NCBI GenBank assembly: GCA_027563935.2
Contig: CM050451.1
Coordinates: 28,659,565-28,723,564, forward strand
Reading direction: 5' to 3'
From: Costus lasius
Lineage: Eukaryota; Streptophyta; Magnoliopsida; Zingiberales; Costaceae
Length of the DNA stretch: 64,000 nucleotides
Part shown: positions 35,926 through 48,639 of the stretch, one piece after another
Layout: the number at the start of each line of letters is the position of its first letter
Numbering within the stretch: position 1 is the first letter of the stretch
The notes under the pieces: generated by a model
Database searches by the model: none
Told to the model about the DNA's origin: nothing
What the model saw: only the letters and a program-made list of their open reading frames with translations
Translations under genes and position numbers: made by a program

Positions 35926-36530
35926 TAAATTTTCAAATCAAATTATTCAATTAATTCCCAAATTAAATTATCTAACACGCCGCAAGGCCGGATAAATTTC
36001 CAAGTCAAGTTATCCAACACGCCGCGAGGCTGGGTAAATTCCCAAATTAAATTATCCAACACGCCGCAAGACCGGATAAATTTCCAAACCAAATTATCCA
36101 ACACACCGCAAGGCCAGACAAATTTTCAAATCAATTTATCCAACACGTCGCGAGGCCGGGTAAATTCCCAAATTAAATTATTCAACACGCCACAAGGCCG
36201 GATAAATTTCCAAACCAAATTATCCAACACACCGCAAGGCCGGATAAATTTTTAAATCAATTTATCCAACACGCCACGAGGCCGGGTAAATTCCCAAATT
36301 AAATTATCCAGCACACCGCAAGGCCGGATAAATTTCCAAACCAAATTATCCAATACGCTGCAAGACCAGAAAAATTTTCAAATCAATTTATCCAACACAC
36401 TGTGAGGCCGGGTAAATTCCCAAATTAAATTATCCAATACGCCGCAAGGCCGGATAAATTCCGAACCAAATTATCCAACACATCGAAAGGCTAGATAGCT
36501 TTCCAAACCAAATATCCAACACGTCTAAAT
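35925..36530. repeat. Minisatellite array with higher-order three-monomer units
   Basis: About 14 copies of a monomer near 42 bp built on CCAACACGCCGCAAGGCCGG followed by a TAAATTTCCAAA-type AT part. Three monomer types alternate in order: GGATAAATTTCCAAACC, AAATTTTCAAATCAATTT and GGGTAAATTCCCAAATT. This makes a higher-order unit of about 126 bp, repeated about four times. The array is flanked by a direct repeat, GGGAGGTGCATATGTTGACG at 35847 and a diverged copy at about 36553. Confidence 0.88.
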
Positions 36531-36615
36531 GCAATTACAGTGGAATATTATTTTGGAGGTGCGTACGTTGGTGTTTACCATCGGGGCATAGTTCCTCAAT
36601 ATAACATTGGGTTGC

Positions 36616-39600
36616 CTAGACCGAATATCACTTGATGAGATATTTCAAGGCCAAATGCCCGACAGATGCAGAATACCCGAGTCGATGAAAGCTCATTTCT
36701 TTTATCGTTTAAATATTATATCAAATTTTGTATGCTTATTATGTTTATAAATGATATTGCTCAACTTGTTTCTTTTATGCCGTTTCGTAATATAGATCCC
36801 TTAATCAAAGGTTCCTTGATTTCAAGGGTAATTAACAATGAGTGCTTGCGCTCATTGGAAGCCAGAACTCATTAAACAAAAAGCCTTATTAATTTAAGGT
36901 GAATTTAATAAAGGTCATATTATATTTCCAATGTAACAATTTTGACCCTACACCTTTGTGATAGGAGATCCCTTGAAGGAGATTCAATGTGATAATAACA
37001 AGCTGATTGATTGGCCGGAAAGAACTTTGAAAAATAAAAATTATAAAACATTACGGTGTATAAAAATATTTATGTGATAGAGCTGATACTCTACACTCTC
37101 CCGAGAATATATTTTTGTGCTTTTTATTGTAGATGTAAGGAAAACTTTCTAAAGTGGTTAATTACCATGAGATGAGCCTCTACACTCATCCTTTGTAGGG
37201 AACTTCCTATATGAGAGAGTCTGTATACGGTCGCGGCTGAGGACATGGACAATCCTTAGAAGCTCTCATGAAGATACATGCGCACGGCCAAAAATGTGCA
37301 ACTCCACGATCAGACAAACCCTGTATTGTGTATGGATTTGTTGAAATCTGGGTCCAAGGGAAGTAGTTCAAGACTAGTTCACTATCTTTTCTTCAGATAG
37401 AAATATTTTCACTAAGTAAATGTTATGCCTTTACGTGCACTTTATTGGCCGCATGATATAAGCATGAGTAGCAATTTAAATTCATTTAATAATCTTATTA
37501 AGTTTAATTATATTCAGATTTTTTTTTTGTGGGGTATGCTTAGGAAAATTAAAAAAATATACATTTAATGTTAGTATTTAATGCTAACGTTACAAATAGC
37601 AGCTAACATTAAAGATAGGTTAAAATCTCATGCGAGAGCATGAGATGGTGGCCTCCTCTTTCCTCTTCTTCCTTCTTCTTCCTTTTATTTCATCTTCTTG
37701 GTTTTTTTTTTGATTTTGCTGCTCGTTGCTGAAAGAACATCCGATCAACTTCTTCACAGTCATGCCCGCAGGAGAAGAGTACCCAATTATATCCTCGGTG
37801 TTCAATCCGGAATTAATTCGCACGGGAGCCTGGATTTTTACCTAAGGACAAACCGTAACGCGCCTTTGGGTTCTATTTTTTTAACTCTCTTTTATAATTA
37901 ATTTATAAGTTTATTATCTTATAATTTATATTTATATTTTTTATGTAAATAAAGGTCTTTTGAAATTTTAGGCTAACATCATCAAAAATCATTACATTAA
38001 TGGCAACGCTACTGTTAAATAACATTTGCCTTCATTCAAACAGATTGCATTCCAGAATATAATTAATTCTTAGATATTTACTCAATGTTGATTGAAACCA
38101 ACAAGAGTCGGTTCTAATCACACTTCTCTGTGTAACATGAAAATCATTTTTAATTAAAATAAAATACGATAGGTAAGTTAAAAATCTAGATCACATCATG
38201 TAGAAGAGTCGTTATAATTTCATTTTTATAATTTTTGTTTTGTGGATAAAGTGCAGTAGCTAGGCAGTGCGAATTAGTAGAGCCACACCTTACTGGCCGC
38301 GCGAACCTAATCGGACACGACGGTAGGTGTCAGGCGCAAATTTGAATCACGTTGATCCCCGGTCCCGAGTCCTCACAGTAGGCCTGTCCATCTAAAGCGC
38401 AAATTGTTTGGGCTTATAATTGTATGAGGCTAATTGTTAAGGATGCGGTTAAATTAGGCTAAACATAAATTAGAGTCTAGAATAACATAACATAGATTCT
38501 GATATTGTATGCCATAATAAATATTTCAACAATAATTAAATTTTAAAACCATTTTTCCTGTTTAGTGTGAAAAATGTTTAAAATAATAATAATTCCTAAA
38601 ATTACTTATCATGCATAATAATAACAATAATAATAAACTATAAATGCGTGGTATATATGAAAATAAACAACAAACTGAAATGTTTATAAAAAAAAAAAAC
38701 AAATTAATTATGGAAAGGAACTTGAGTTATAAGTATCAAATATTGCCAAGTTAAAATAAATATATTCGCGTAAATATAACAGGCATTTTGAATTTACCAG
38801 GTCGGAGAGTTTGTTCCCTTTTTGCATTTCTTTTAAACCGTTCAATTTGCTTCACATGTAGCTATAATTTAATCGCTGTTTTTAATTTAATTTCACAGCT
38901 TATTTATGGGCCGTCTATGAAAAAAATATATATTATAAGTTATACTTCTATTACAACCACAATATTACTTAATCACATTATAAATGACAAATTATTGATG
39001 CTAGATGATCGTATTATATTTTAGCTGCGATATTAAGAAACAAGAAATTATTTTCTTACGCTAAGTTTTCCTAAGGCTGAAAAACGTTTGTAACTTGGGA
39101 TGAAATTTTGCCATTTAGAAAACCTAGAAATTGATTGTAAATCTAAAACATTTAAGGTGAATTTAATATATATATGTTCAAGATATGTTAAAAAAATATG
39201 TAGAAATGAATGCAACGAGATGTGTTTCACATTGAAGAAATGCAAAACATGAGACGATAAGTATGCTTTGATAGGAGAGAAAAACTCGGAAAATCATAAA
39301 TTAAAATGATTATATCGTGCAAGAATACAATTTTAAAACACAATTAAATATGCTTCATTATGTATGTAAATATTAAAGAGCAATTAAAAATTTTAAAGTT
39401 TATTCTTCATTTAATGAAGCTTCTAAACAACATCATAGCAATAAGTATTGCAAAGATAAAAAAAAAATGTCTGTTTAAACTTTAGAATTCATAATAAAAT
39501 GTTCTTCATTTTACAATTAATAAAAAAAAAGGTAGCTGTATAAATATTTGAAAAGTGTATCAGTTAAAATTATTGTTAAATATTGCTTATAATACCAAAG

Positions 39601-40200
39601 TAAAATTTAATAATACATTTAAGTTCCACCCTATAAATGACTAAATATCAAATCACAAATTTTTAAATGCAATGATATATTTCTTGTTCAACATAATAAT
39701 ATATACTTTAATTTTGACAATTTGCAGCTGCAAGATAAATATTTGCAGCGGTAGTAAAAAAAACTAATTAAAGCCATGTAAAAAGGCTAATCAATTTTTT
39801 TTTTTAAGAAAAATAAAGTGCTAAAAGCTAAATAGTTGGATTAAACTTGCTTATTTCTTAAGCTTGCTATAGAATTGATTGGCTTAAGTGTAAGTACATA
39901 TATACATAAAATGATAAAATAGTTTAAACGTTATTGTTTGATTCTTATAACCCATTGAGCTTCAAGACAAAGCGTGCTTAAAATCAAAGGATATATTTCT
40001 TCAATCTTGATTTGAGTAGAAAGCTCGAAAGATTGTAGGAACAAAATAGGAATTTTCAATGTGTATAAAGGGGAGATAAGCCTCCGAGTTAGAAAGCTTA
40101 CAAAAATGAATATATAATAAAGGTCATTAATAATTTTACATTTGCACTTGTTATGGCTTAAAAAAAGGATCATAGATCTTGAAGATGTTAATGAATCTTT
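36616..40200. other. AT-rich intergenic region
   Basis: No gene recognised. A 9-bp hairpin lies at 37625-37646 (ATCTCATGC, GAGA loop, GCATGAGAT). Sequence near 37.05-37.40 kb (CTCTACACTCTCCCGAGAATA) resembles an LTR U5 region but its borders were not found. From 38.0 kb on it is simple AT-rich sequence. Confidence 0.4.
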
Positions 40201-40479
40201 GCTTCAAAACAAGGTTTGGAAAATTAATATGAAGTTTGGTTTCAAAATAATATGCTATAGTAAAATTAATATCATACTACAATGAAATAGAAACCAATTG
40301 TAGTAGTATAATAAAATTGGGCTCATCTTGAATCGGTATAAAGCAAGAGCTGTGGTGGAGGCACCTGTGCCACTAAATTGAATTGGCCATCCAAGAAGGA
40401 AGTTAGACTGAAAGAAAGAAAGAAAGGCAGAAGTATAGTATAGCAAATGTGAGCTGCACTCAAGTTGATTCGTGTCTCA

Positions 40480-40792
40480 GCAAACCCATCATTTATTTAT
40501 TTGGTCACAATAAGAACGTGGCAGTTGGACTAAGTCAAGTCAAGTCGGTGGTGCATCTCATGCTGTGGTGGTAGGTGTAAGCCTTGGACCATACCCACCC
40601 CCCCTTTCTCTCTCATTCGACCAACCAACTAACTCATTCATGGCCATCCCTCAATTTTTCTATCTTCTCTTCTCCTTTCTCCTTCTCTCGTCTCTCTCAG
40701 CTGCAATTTTCAAGGGCTAATCGCTTCCCTTCAATTTCCTTTGTTTTTGCCTCCTCCAATCAGACTAGGTTTTAACTGTGATTAGCGCCAGC
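40480..40792 (+). promoter_or_regulatory. Promoter and CT-rich 5' leader of the arogenate dehydratase gene
   Basis: Contains an ACCTACC AC-element on the minus strand (40570-40576) and a plus-strand run ACCAACCAACTAAC (40620-40633) that includes ACCAACC. These are R2R3-MYB AC-element sequences known from phenylpropanoid promoters. An ACGTGGC G-box-like core lies near 40516. A pyrimidine-rich stretch (about 40600-40760) resembles the Y-patch leader of plant genes. No classic TATA box at a fixed distance could be chosen; the TTTATTTATTT near 40490 is the best AT-rich candidate. Confidence 0.55.
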
Positions 40793-42187
40793 ATGTCACC
40801 CATGGCAGTAGCTATGCTCTCCTGTCACCCCAATCCCGTACCTAATCCAACCGCCGTCGGATCCGCCCTCTTCTACCTTCGCATCCGCCGCCATGGCGGC
40901 TGCCCTTCCGCCGTCCACTGCATCCACCGCCAGGACTCGTCCTCCCCTTTTCCCGGCGCCAGCCGTGTCGATTGGCAAGCCTCCTGTGCCATCCTCTCCA
41001 GCAAGGCCGCCGCAGCCGCTCCAGACTCCTCCTCCGGCGAGCCCCCTTCCCCCTCCGGCGAGACCCCCGGCGCTGCCCCGGAATCTGAGAACGGCGGCCT
41101 CACCAACCACCGGTTACCTGCCATGGTCAACGGTGCGACTGCCGCAAGCGCGGCGCTGGATCTGGTGCCGATCTCGAACCTGCCGCGACCGCTGACCATC
41201 GCGGACTTGTCGCCGGCGCCGATGCATGGTTCGCGACTTCGCGTGGCGTACCAAGGTGTGCCGGGTGCGTACAGCGAGGCGGCGGCCGGGAAGGCGTACC
41301 CTAATTGTGAGGCGATCCCCTGCGACCAGTTCGAGGTGGCATTCCAGGCGGTGGAGCTGTGGATCGCGGACCGCGCTGTGCTCCCTGTCGAGAACTCCCT
41401 GGGCGGCAGCATACACCGGAACTACGACCTCCTCCTCCGGCACCGACTCCACATCGTGGGTGAGGTGCAGCTGCCGGTGCACCACTGCCTACTCGCCCTT
41501 CCGAGCGTGCGAAAGGAGTATCTAACACGGGTGATGAGCCATCCGCAGGCGCTGGCCCAGTGTGAGCTCACCCTCACACGCCTTGGCCTCAACGTCACCC
41601 GCGAAGCCTTCGATGACACAGCCGGCGCCGCTGAGTACATAGCGAACAACAAGCTACGGGATACAGCGGCCATCGCGTCGGCTCGGGCAGCAGAGCTGTA
41701 CGGGCTGCAGGTTCTGGCCGACGGGATACAGGACGATAGCAGTAACGTCACACGGTTCGTGATGCTAGCGCGAGAGCCCATCATCCCACGTACCGACCGG
41801 CCATTCAAGACAAGCATTGTGTTCGCACACGACCGCGAGGGCACCTCCGTACTCTTCAAGGTGCTCTCCGCCTTCGCCTTCCGTGACATCAGCCTCACCA
41901 AAATCGAGAGCCGCCCACATCGCCATCGCCCCATCCGCCTCGTGGACGATGCAAACGTCGGCACAGCTAAGCACTTCGAGTATATGTTCTATGTTGACTT
42001 CCAGGCGTCCATGGCGGAGACCCGCGCTCAGAATGCCCTAGCTGAGATCCAGGAGTTTACCTCTTTCCTCCGCGTCCTGGGTAGCTATCCCATGGACATG
42101 ACCCCTTGGGCTAACTCTTCCTCGTCCTCCTCCTCCTCCTCACCGCCATCGCCACCACCGCTTTCGTCTCCTCCCTCATCATTGTGA
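40793..42187 (+). CDS. ADT: Arogenate dehydratase / prephenate dehydratase, plastid-targeted
   Basis: Converts arogenate (and possibly prephenate) to phenylalanine (or phenylpyruvate) in plastids, the last step of Phe synthesis. Intronless, 464 residues. The first ATG in frame is at 40793; the frame is open upstream to a GTG, which is not a likely start. Residues 1 to about 130 are Ser/Ala/Pro-rich and suit a transit peptide plus linker. The dehydratase domain (about 148-330) begins [20 protein letters not shown] and contains [15 protein letters not shown] and the catalytic NVTRF (Thr near 320). The ACT domain (about 339-435) has the Phe-binding ESRP at 372-375. A Ser/Pro low-complexity tail ends the protein. 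Length and order fit plant ADTs. The coding sequence is far GC-richer than its surroundings. ADT versus PDT activity cannot be told from sequence alone. Confidence 0.96.
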   Translation: MSPMAVAMLSCHPNPVPNPTAVGSALFYLRIRRHGGCPSAVHCIHRQDSSSPFPGASRVDWQASCAILSSKAAAAAPDSSSGEPPSPSGETPGAAPESENGGLTNHRLPAMVNGATAASAALDLVPISNLPRPLTIADLSPAPMHGSRLRVAYQGVPGAYSEAAAGKAYPNCEAIPCDQFEVAFQAVELWIADRAVLPVENSLGGSIHRNYDLLLRHRLHIVGEVQLPVHHCLLALPSVRKEYLTRVMSHPQALAQCELTLTRLGLNVTREAFDDTAGAAEYIANNKLRDTAAIASARAAELYGLQVLADGIQDDSSNVTRFVMLAREPIIPRTDRPFKTSIVFAHDREGTSVLFKVLSAFAFRDISLTKIESRPHRHRPIRLVDDANVGTAKHFEYMFYVDFQASMAETRAQNALAEIQEFTSFLRVLGSYPMDMTPWANSSSSSSSSSPPSPPPLSSPPSSL

Positions 42188-42596
42188 TTGATGGAGTAGA
42201 TAGATCCTGTCCGTTGGCTTTTCTTTTTTTTTTTTTTTTTTTTGCACCGTCGCCCTTATATGGTGTATTTATTGCAATTTGATGGCGCATCGAACAGATG
42301 ATATTGCTTGAGTAATAATTTATTGATATGTAATGGACTGCAATGCAAATATGCAAGTATCGGTTAGCTTCTAGCGGCAGTGGTATATTTTGACTGCTAT
42401 AAATTGGGCAAAAATAAATATTTATTATAAAATGGCATGTTGCACAATTTAGTTTTAAGGACCTATTTTTTATTGTATTGTCCAGATCTAGACGCTTAAA
42501 CATTTCATTTTCGTGGGGCCTGTGAAAAGCAATAATTAATCGGGACCAGAGAGTTAAAATTGACGGCTTGATAGCCATTAGCATTGTGTTTCCTAG
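42188..42596. other. Arogenate dehydratase 3' UTR and downstream spacer
   Basis: Contains a long poly(T) tract at about 42227-42243, then AT-rich sequence. No further gene recognised. Confidence 0.55.
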
Positions 42597-43953
42597 TGTT
42601 AGGCCCAAGATTTGGGCCGATTTTTACTGGTCAAGTGGGCTGTTGACCAGGTCAAAATTAACCCAAATCAATCTTAGGGCTTAGCTGAGATTGAGAACGG
42701 CGTCCGCCGTTCGTCGATGTTGCAATAGGGGATGTCAGCGCGTGTGCAGATGAACATCACCGCGTGGTGGGCAGCTGCAAGCGACGACGTCTGCCGGCGG
42801 GGCGACGGCCACATGGCGAATGCGGGTTGGCAGCAACGAGCGGTGGAGTCTCGACCTCCAAGCTCGCGTGCAAGCGAGGCGGAAAAGGGGAGCGGCAGTA
42901 GACGGAGGAGAGGCGTCGGTTCGTTCGGCGGGAGTGGATGGCGTCATCTTCGGGCGGAAGCTCGCCTGGTGCGTGCGGAGGCACAGGAGGTGGCTTCGAC
43001 GCGGGCAACGCGACTTCGACGAGAGAAGCAAACGCTTTGTCTTCCGAGAGCACGCATGTGTGTGGGAGGAAGTCGAGCGGCAGCGGATGGAGAAGGGGAT
43101 GAAGACGAGCTTCGTTTGTTCGGCAGCGGACAGTGCGTCGTTGGGAAGGAGGTAGTGCTGGCAGTGCTGGCGAGTGGAGTGGATGCCAAGGCGTCCACCT
43201 CCCTGTGCCGTGCCCTCCGGCATTGTCCGGCATCTTCGGTGGTGTCCAGCAACTTCTGGCGAGGGCTGGCAACTTCGGCGAGGGCTGGCAACTTCGGCGA
43301 GGTCCGGCGAGACCAGGGAGGTCCCGCAACCTTCCTCTCCTCGTCGGTTCCGGCGATCAGCGGTGATTGTCCGGTAAGCTCCTCTCCCCCCTTGGTTCTG
43401 GCAATCGGCAGCGATCATCCGGCGGACTTCTTGCAACGAAATCCGACAAGCTCGGGGGTTCAGAGCACCAGGAGGTCTACCCCTCCCCTCCGACGATCAG
43501 CGGCGATCGCCAATGGACTCCAATGACCGGTGGTGTGGTGCAGGCGGTTCGGCATCGATATGTCCACCCCGTTTCCCCCTATGGCTCGATGTAGCCGTAT
43601 CGACTGCTCGAACGGACTCCAGTGATTGGCGGCGATCCCGGCAAACTTTATGTGACGACCGGTGGTGTGTGGCGGGCGGTTCGGCGTCGAGGAGTTCAAA
43701 TCAGTTTGTCATATGGTCCGTTGTGTGTGGCGGGCGGTTCAACGATGCCTTACTCTGATGTTGTGGTTTGTGCGCATTCTGCGTTTGACCCCGTGTTTAG
43801 GTGCGTGCAGTTCCTCGCTTCTCTGGTGTTCTCCTCTGCTCGTCCGAGCGAGGTGGCTTCTCTCCTCCTCTCGGCGTGTGCGACCCTGTCGCCATTTGTT
43901 GTGTTTGCTGTGTTATCTCTGTGTTGACTTTCTATTCTATTGCCTGCATGCGA
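42597..43953. mobile_element. GC-rich block, probable LTR or other transposon fragment
   Basis: Begins TGTTAGGCCCAAGATTTGGG, which is LTR-like and contains a short inverted repeat (GGCCCAA/TTGGGCC, 42602-42618). It continues as GC-rich sequence with degenerate repeats of GATCAGCGGCGATC and GGCGGGCGGTTCGGCGTC type (43340-43740). Several long open frames on both strands (for example 42732-43526 and 42735-43436) overlap one another and match nothing. It ends at the LTR of element A. No target duplication was found, so the class is uncertain. Confidence 0.4.
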
Positions 43954-45423
43954 TGATACGTTCCGCAAGTGCACGGAATTATCGAAGTAATAAAAAGATA
44001 TCGTTCCCAACGAGGATCACGTAGTTAAGTACCAACTTTTTGACTTCTTTAAATCTAGGCAAAACTAATACGTGGTTGTGTTGAACTTCTAAGCACGAAC
44101 AATTCAAAAGCAGCGTTAAAGATGATTCAAATTCTAAAAGATCGGGATGTCATGGGTTCACCACACTGACAAGTATGAATCTTTTTTAAGATAACTCAAT
44201 CAATAGAAAATATCTATCATGAAAGGAACTTTTCCTAATATATATATTACCTCCTCCTGAAGTGTAATACGTTACTTAATTACGCTAACTCCCTACTCTC
44301 GTGACAGTTAACGTAACTAAGCCTATTAAGTTCTATGAAAAGCTGGTTAAATCCTTCAGACGAATCTAATCAACTCCCATGATTGAATTCGTAGGTTCGA
44401 TTGAAATAGATCGGACGTTGCGATTCGCCTCTCGGTACTTCTCGCAACGTCTAATACGCAATTATACGTGGCCAAGGTAAATTACGAAGTAAACACAAAT
44501 TTAATCAAATCATGATAATACAATCATATAGAAAGAGCATGAATACAGATCAATTCATAATTGTCAGCGGGCTACGCCCTTAATCCCGAAATAAAAATCT
44601 ACTCACTCATGTTCGTAAAGTATAACATGTTTGTACGATGAACAGGTAGGAGTTTTATAAAAATTACAAAGAAATCACTAAGACAACAATAAAACTAGCT
44701 TCTCCTCGATCCGGAGATGAAGAGTAGATGATCAATTGTTGCTTTTGTGTGAAATCTCGCCGGAATCCGTCCAGAAATCAAGTTTTGCCCTCTATCACCG
44801 CCGCCAATGTTCTTCATCCGAAAAAGCTCTCTCAACCCCCGAAATAACTGATCTTTTATAGCTAGACCGGTTCGGAACCCCTCAAGGAACGTTTCTGCAA
44901 AATTTGGTTCAAATCTGGTTCGAATCGGTGGAGAATCGAGTGAAAAACTCATCATACGGTAATTTTCACAGTCCGTGATGAGTTTACGGCCAAGGCCGTA
45001 AATCTTTCTGTGTGTACATGTCTTTGTTCATAGAAATTTTCACAGATCGTAATGGATTTACGGCTTCATTAGTGAAAGTTTCTGCTCGTTTCCATACTTA
45101 GCCGTTTTTCGCCTTTCGCTCGACGCCAAAATTACGGTCGACTCCATAATTACGGCCAAGGCCGTAAATGTTGAAATCTTCACTATTTTTGCTTCAAATT
45201 TGACATGTAAGCTCGTGATCTCCTCGGGAATCGTATTGTGGCTTCAAAACTCTCGAAATCCACCATTTTTACACCGTTTTACCTAAATTTTTAATAAAAC
45301 CAAGAAAAGTGAAGATTCTGTGCCAAGTGAAGTAAAAAAACCAAAATTAGCACAAAATTATGCAATTAAGCTCAAAATATGATCTAAAATATAGGCAAAA
45401 TGTGGTGTAAATAAAACGCATCA
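43954..45423 (-). repeat. 3' LTR of element A
   Basis: About 1470 bp. On the + strand it starts TGATACG and ends GCATCA, so both ends are TG...CA. The adjoining internal sequence on the minus strand reads TTGAGGACAAGCAAAATTC, the conserved segment before the 3' LTR in Athila/Tat elements. The LTR includes palindromes such as TTTACGGCCAAGGCCGTAAA (near 44990) and is related to the fragment at 15467-16205. Confidence 0.85.
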
Positions 45424-46862
45424 AAATACCCTAGACTTAGAATTTTGCTTGTCCTCAAGCAATACATCGATATGAATAAAGAATGTGAAGATAAGGAACA
45501 TTCATCTATTTTATCATCAATAAAGTTCTCAGTCTACATTTTAGGTAAGCAATTTTTCAGAACTTAATTAATTTAAGAGAAATCACAGTGAAAACAAACT
45601 GTCAAGAATTTACAATCTAAGAAAGATAAAATTCACAGGTCACATTATAATGTTCAATCAACATATATCAAGCATCAAATACTTCCAAGTTTAATAAATC
45701 TCCTTTAATCAACAGATTGAGAATCATTTCAAGTCACTTGGTGAAATTATAAATAAGAGATTTTTAGTGCAATTTAGTCTTTAAACTGTTATGTGCCATA
45801 ACATTGTTTAAAGTATACTGCATAGCAATATAATTTAACTCATGGTCTCAATCATAAGTCAGAGGAATTTTCCACTAAGCCCAGAGCTTTCTCTTTTTCT
45901 CATTTTTTTTAAATTTTTATTTTTTTTAGACTTCAACTCATGTCTTCGGTACCACTGTCAAGTTTTCGCAATGCCAAATAGAGGAGTCACATATTTTTTT
46001 TTTTATTTATGGAAAAAGCTAGCCAGTGTCAACCCGTAACCTCAGATTATGCAACCATAGGAGTTGGAGCAAATCTCAAGGTTAAATATACATATCACCA
46101 AATTTCTATCCATAAAAGTTACTATTAAATCAAAGGAAGATAAATTAAACTCAAAGTACAAGGATCACTATGCACATGTTGTTTAAACATACAACAATTC
46201 CTATATAAATTTTATCAATACCAGAATCGATCTTACTCAACAATTTAAGTCTTTATGAAATCTCAAAAATTCTCCGAAGTCATCAACTTAAATGCCTAAA
46301 ATGCTTCCTAAGTTCAAAATCGTGGATAAAACAAATTTGATTGTTCTTTAACAATCTTAAACAATTCAAAATTCATATCTATAAAACTTTGAAGGACTAG
46401 CAAAACATGAAAAAGGATACCCTAGACTTAAATTGTTGCATATACATGAACACTTTAATGGAGAATTTCAGAAATTTTTTTTGCAAGAGTTCCCTTTGTA
46501 TTATTGGCGAAATCCTGTACAATTATATCAAAAGTGTAAAATATAACTCAGAAATATCCGAAAAATATACCATAGTTTACCATACTCACAAAAATTTGCT
46601 TCAAGATTTACAATTCTGGAGCAGTTCACTATATTACCCTTAATTCCCTTGTTCATCAACTTCTTTCTTCACGAAAACTTTTCAAAGTTTCCTACAATCA
46701 AATTGCTCATGATTAAAACTATATATTACAAAAAGAACATATCCAAAATGCTAGCCCTAAATAAAAATAAGACAAGATAAATCAAAAGAATAGAAATAAG
46801 GAATATGGGTTGCCTCCCAAGTAGCGCTTATTTAAGGTCCTTAGCTTCACCATAGAAGTGTT
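45424..46862 (-). other. 3' non-coding region of element A
   Basis: Between the integrase end and the 3' LTR. There is no env-like ORF. It carries the conserved hairpin motif (45929-45990) that also occurs in elements B and C. Confidence 0.75.
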
Positions 46863-47466
46863 TTAAGGATATTCATATGGATTAGAGAGAATCAAATACA
46901 CATCTTCTTCAACTTGTTCGTCTTCAAAATAATGCTTTAGGCGTTGCTCATTCACTTTGAAACTTCCTTGTCCTTCCCTTGCTATCTCTACTATGCCATA
47001 TGGGAATACTTTCTGTACAATAAAGGGCCCCGACCAACAACTTCTTAACTTTCCTAGAAACAGTTTGAGACGCGAATTATATAGTAAAACCTTGTCTCCA
47101 TCAAAAAATTCTTTCCTTGAAATTCGCTGATCATGCCACTTCTTAGCGTGCTCTTTATATATTCGGGCACTCTCATAGGCCGAATTCCGAATCTCATCTA
47201 ATTCATTTAATTGAAATTTCATTCTTTCCTCAGTACTCTTTAGGTCATAGTTTAGCTTTTTCACTGCCCAATAAGCTCTATGCTCAAGCTCCACTTGTAA
47301 ATGGCAAGATTTGTCATAAACAATTTGGAATGGAGACATACCTAAAGGAGTTTTGAAAGTTGTCCTATAAGCCCAAAGAGCATCATCAAGCTTCAGCGCC
47401 CAGTCTTTCCTTGCTCCCGACATAGTCTTTTCAAGTATCTTCTTAATTTCTCGATTTGAAACCTCA
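46863..47466 (-). pseudogene. Integrase C-terminal part of element A
   Basis: Minus-strand frame with the end of the integrase core and the C-terminal domain: [40 protein letters not shown], then [17 protein letters not shown] and NEQRLKHYF. It continues upstream to the solo LTR border at 47472. Separated from its N-terminal half by that insertion. Confidence 0.88.
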
Positions 47467-48114
47467 GCTTGTGATGCAGCTACTATAGGTGGGAGGGTCC
47501 TTAAAGCCGTACTCTAAGGGATTACACAATGCCGCGAAAATGAGAGAGGGTCTTTAGACGAGAGAAGTGAAAAGCGCTTCGGAAATGCAGAGAAACACGA
47601 GGAAGCATGAAGAAATCAGCGTCGAGTTCGATCGGGGCAACACAATTGCGAAAAGAACACAACGGCACTCAACTACATAATGCAACTCACTAACCTCGTA
47701 GAAATTTTGCGCACTCATGCCGCAGATTTTAAGCTCAACACGTCGCAATAGGGAACCAGCGGATTCGCAGCACACAGCTCGCACGCCTATGCGCCTGAAA
47801 TACACCGAAGAACAACACGGAACGTCCACGTCTCCAGCGTACGGATACCCGTGGAGAAAGGGAAACCACAACGGAAATACAAGAGTGTAACAAAGTGAGG
47901 AAACAAGCGAACCTGACCCACCACGAAGGATGAGATTTACTTCTTTGAAAAGCTGGAAACAGAACAACGTGGAATCGAGGCACTGGCCTCGACCCGGAAA
48001 CTCTGAAGGCGAAGCTCCTCTTCGACTTCTACAATGCTGGAGGCTCTCAGCTCACCAGGAGTACTCTACCACCAAGAGAACTAAGGGAGAATGCTGGCCA
48101 GCCCCTCTCTTTTA

Positions 48115-48127
48115 TAAAATAAGGAGG
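48115..48127 (-). promoter_or_regulatory. TATA box of the solo LTR
   Basis: On the minus strand TTTTATAAAAGAGAGGGG lies about two thirds into the LTR, as expected for the U3/R border. It supports the LTR call and its minus orientation. Confidence 0.6.
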
Positions 48128-48639
48128 GGAAACAAGACAAAGGGGACAGCATCTCAACAACTAACAGCCAAAAAGTGGTCAAGTTGCCACAAAAAGACAA
48201 AACAGAACATAATCCTACCAACTACCATTTACTCCTGTAGGGGCGCAGGTCCTTTGATTCTTCAGCGTACGAGGTGGCTACGACGACGGTTAGACGCACT
48301 CGGAGCACATCGCGACAAAGCAGCAAAATTTTGAGGTACTAGGCTGCGTAACGATCGTCGCAGCCTTCTCTTGGGCCGTGTTGCTGATATGGTTGTGAGG
48401 CCCATCTGGAATTGGGCTCTTCGGGGGCTGGTTTGTAGCATCCTTGGGGCGGATCACTTCGGTGTGGATAGAGAGTGGGCTGATAACACCCACGAAGCGG
48501 TCCGGTGGGTGAGATAGGCGTTGGGATCGTCGTACTTCTACCTTGTTGGGCCCCTTTGGATCTTCATGAGGTGGGGCAACGTGGTAGGGTGGGTTGTATA
48601 CGTCGAAGTGGGGTCGTCGGGGCAGTTCTGCAGCTTCGG

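Noticed and set aside
35925..36530. CRISPR-like regular repeats
   Set aside because: Head-to-tail monomers with no unique spacers, in a plant genome: a minisatellite.
40778..40792. Upstream GTG start for the dehydratase
   Set aside because: Plant translation would use the first ATG at 40793; GTG is unlikely.
40796..41964. Long antisense frames opposite the dehydratase
   Set aside because: Shadow frames of a GC-rich coding sequence.
42732..43526. 264-codon open frame and its antisense counterpart
   Set aside because: Overlapping long frames on both strands are expected from GC-rich DNA; no domain seen and the block looks transposon-derived.
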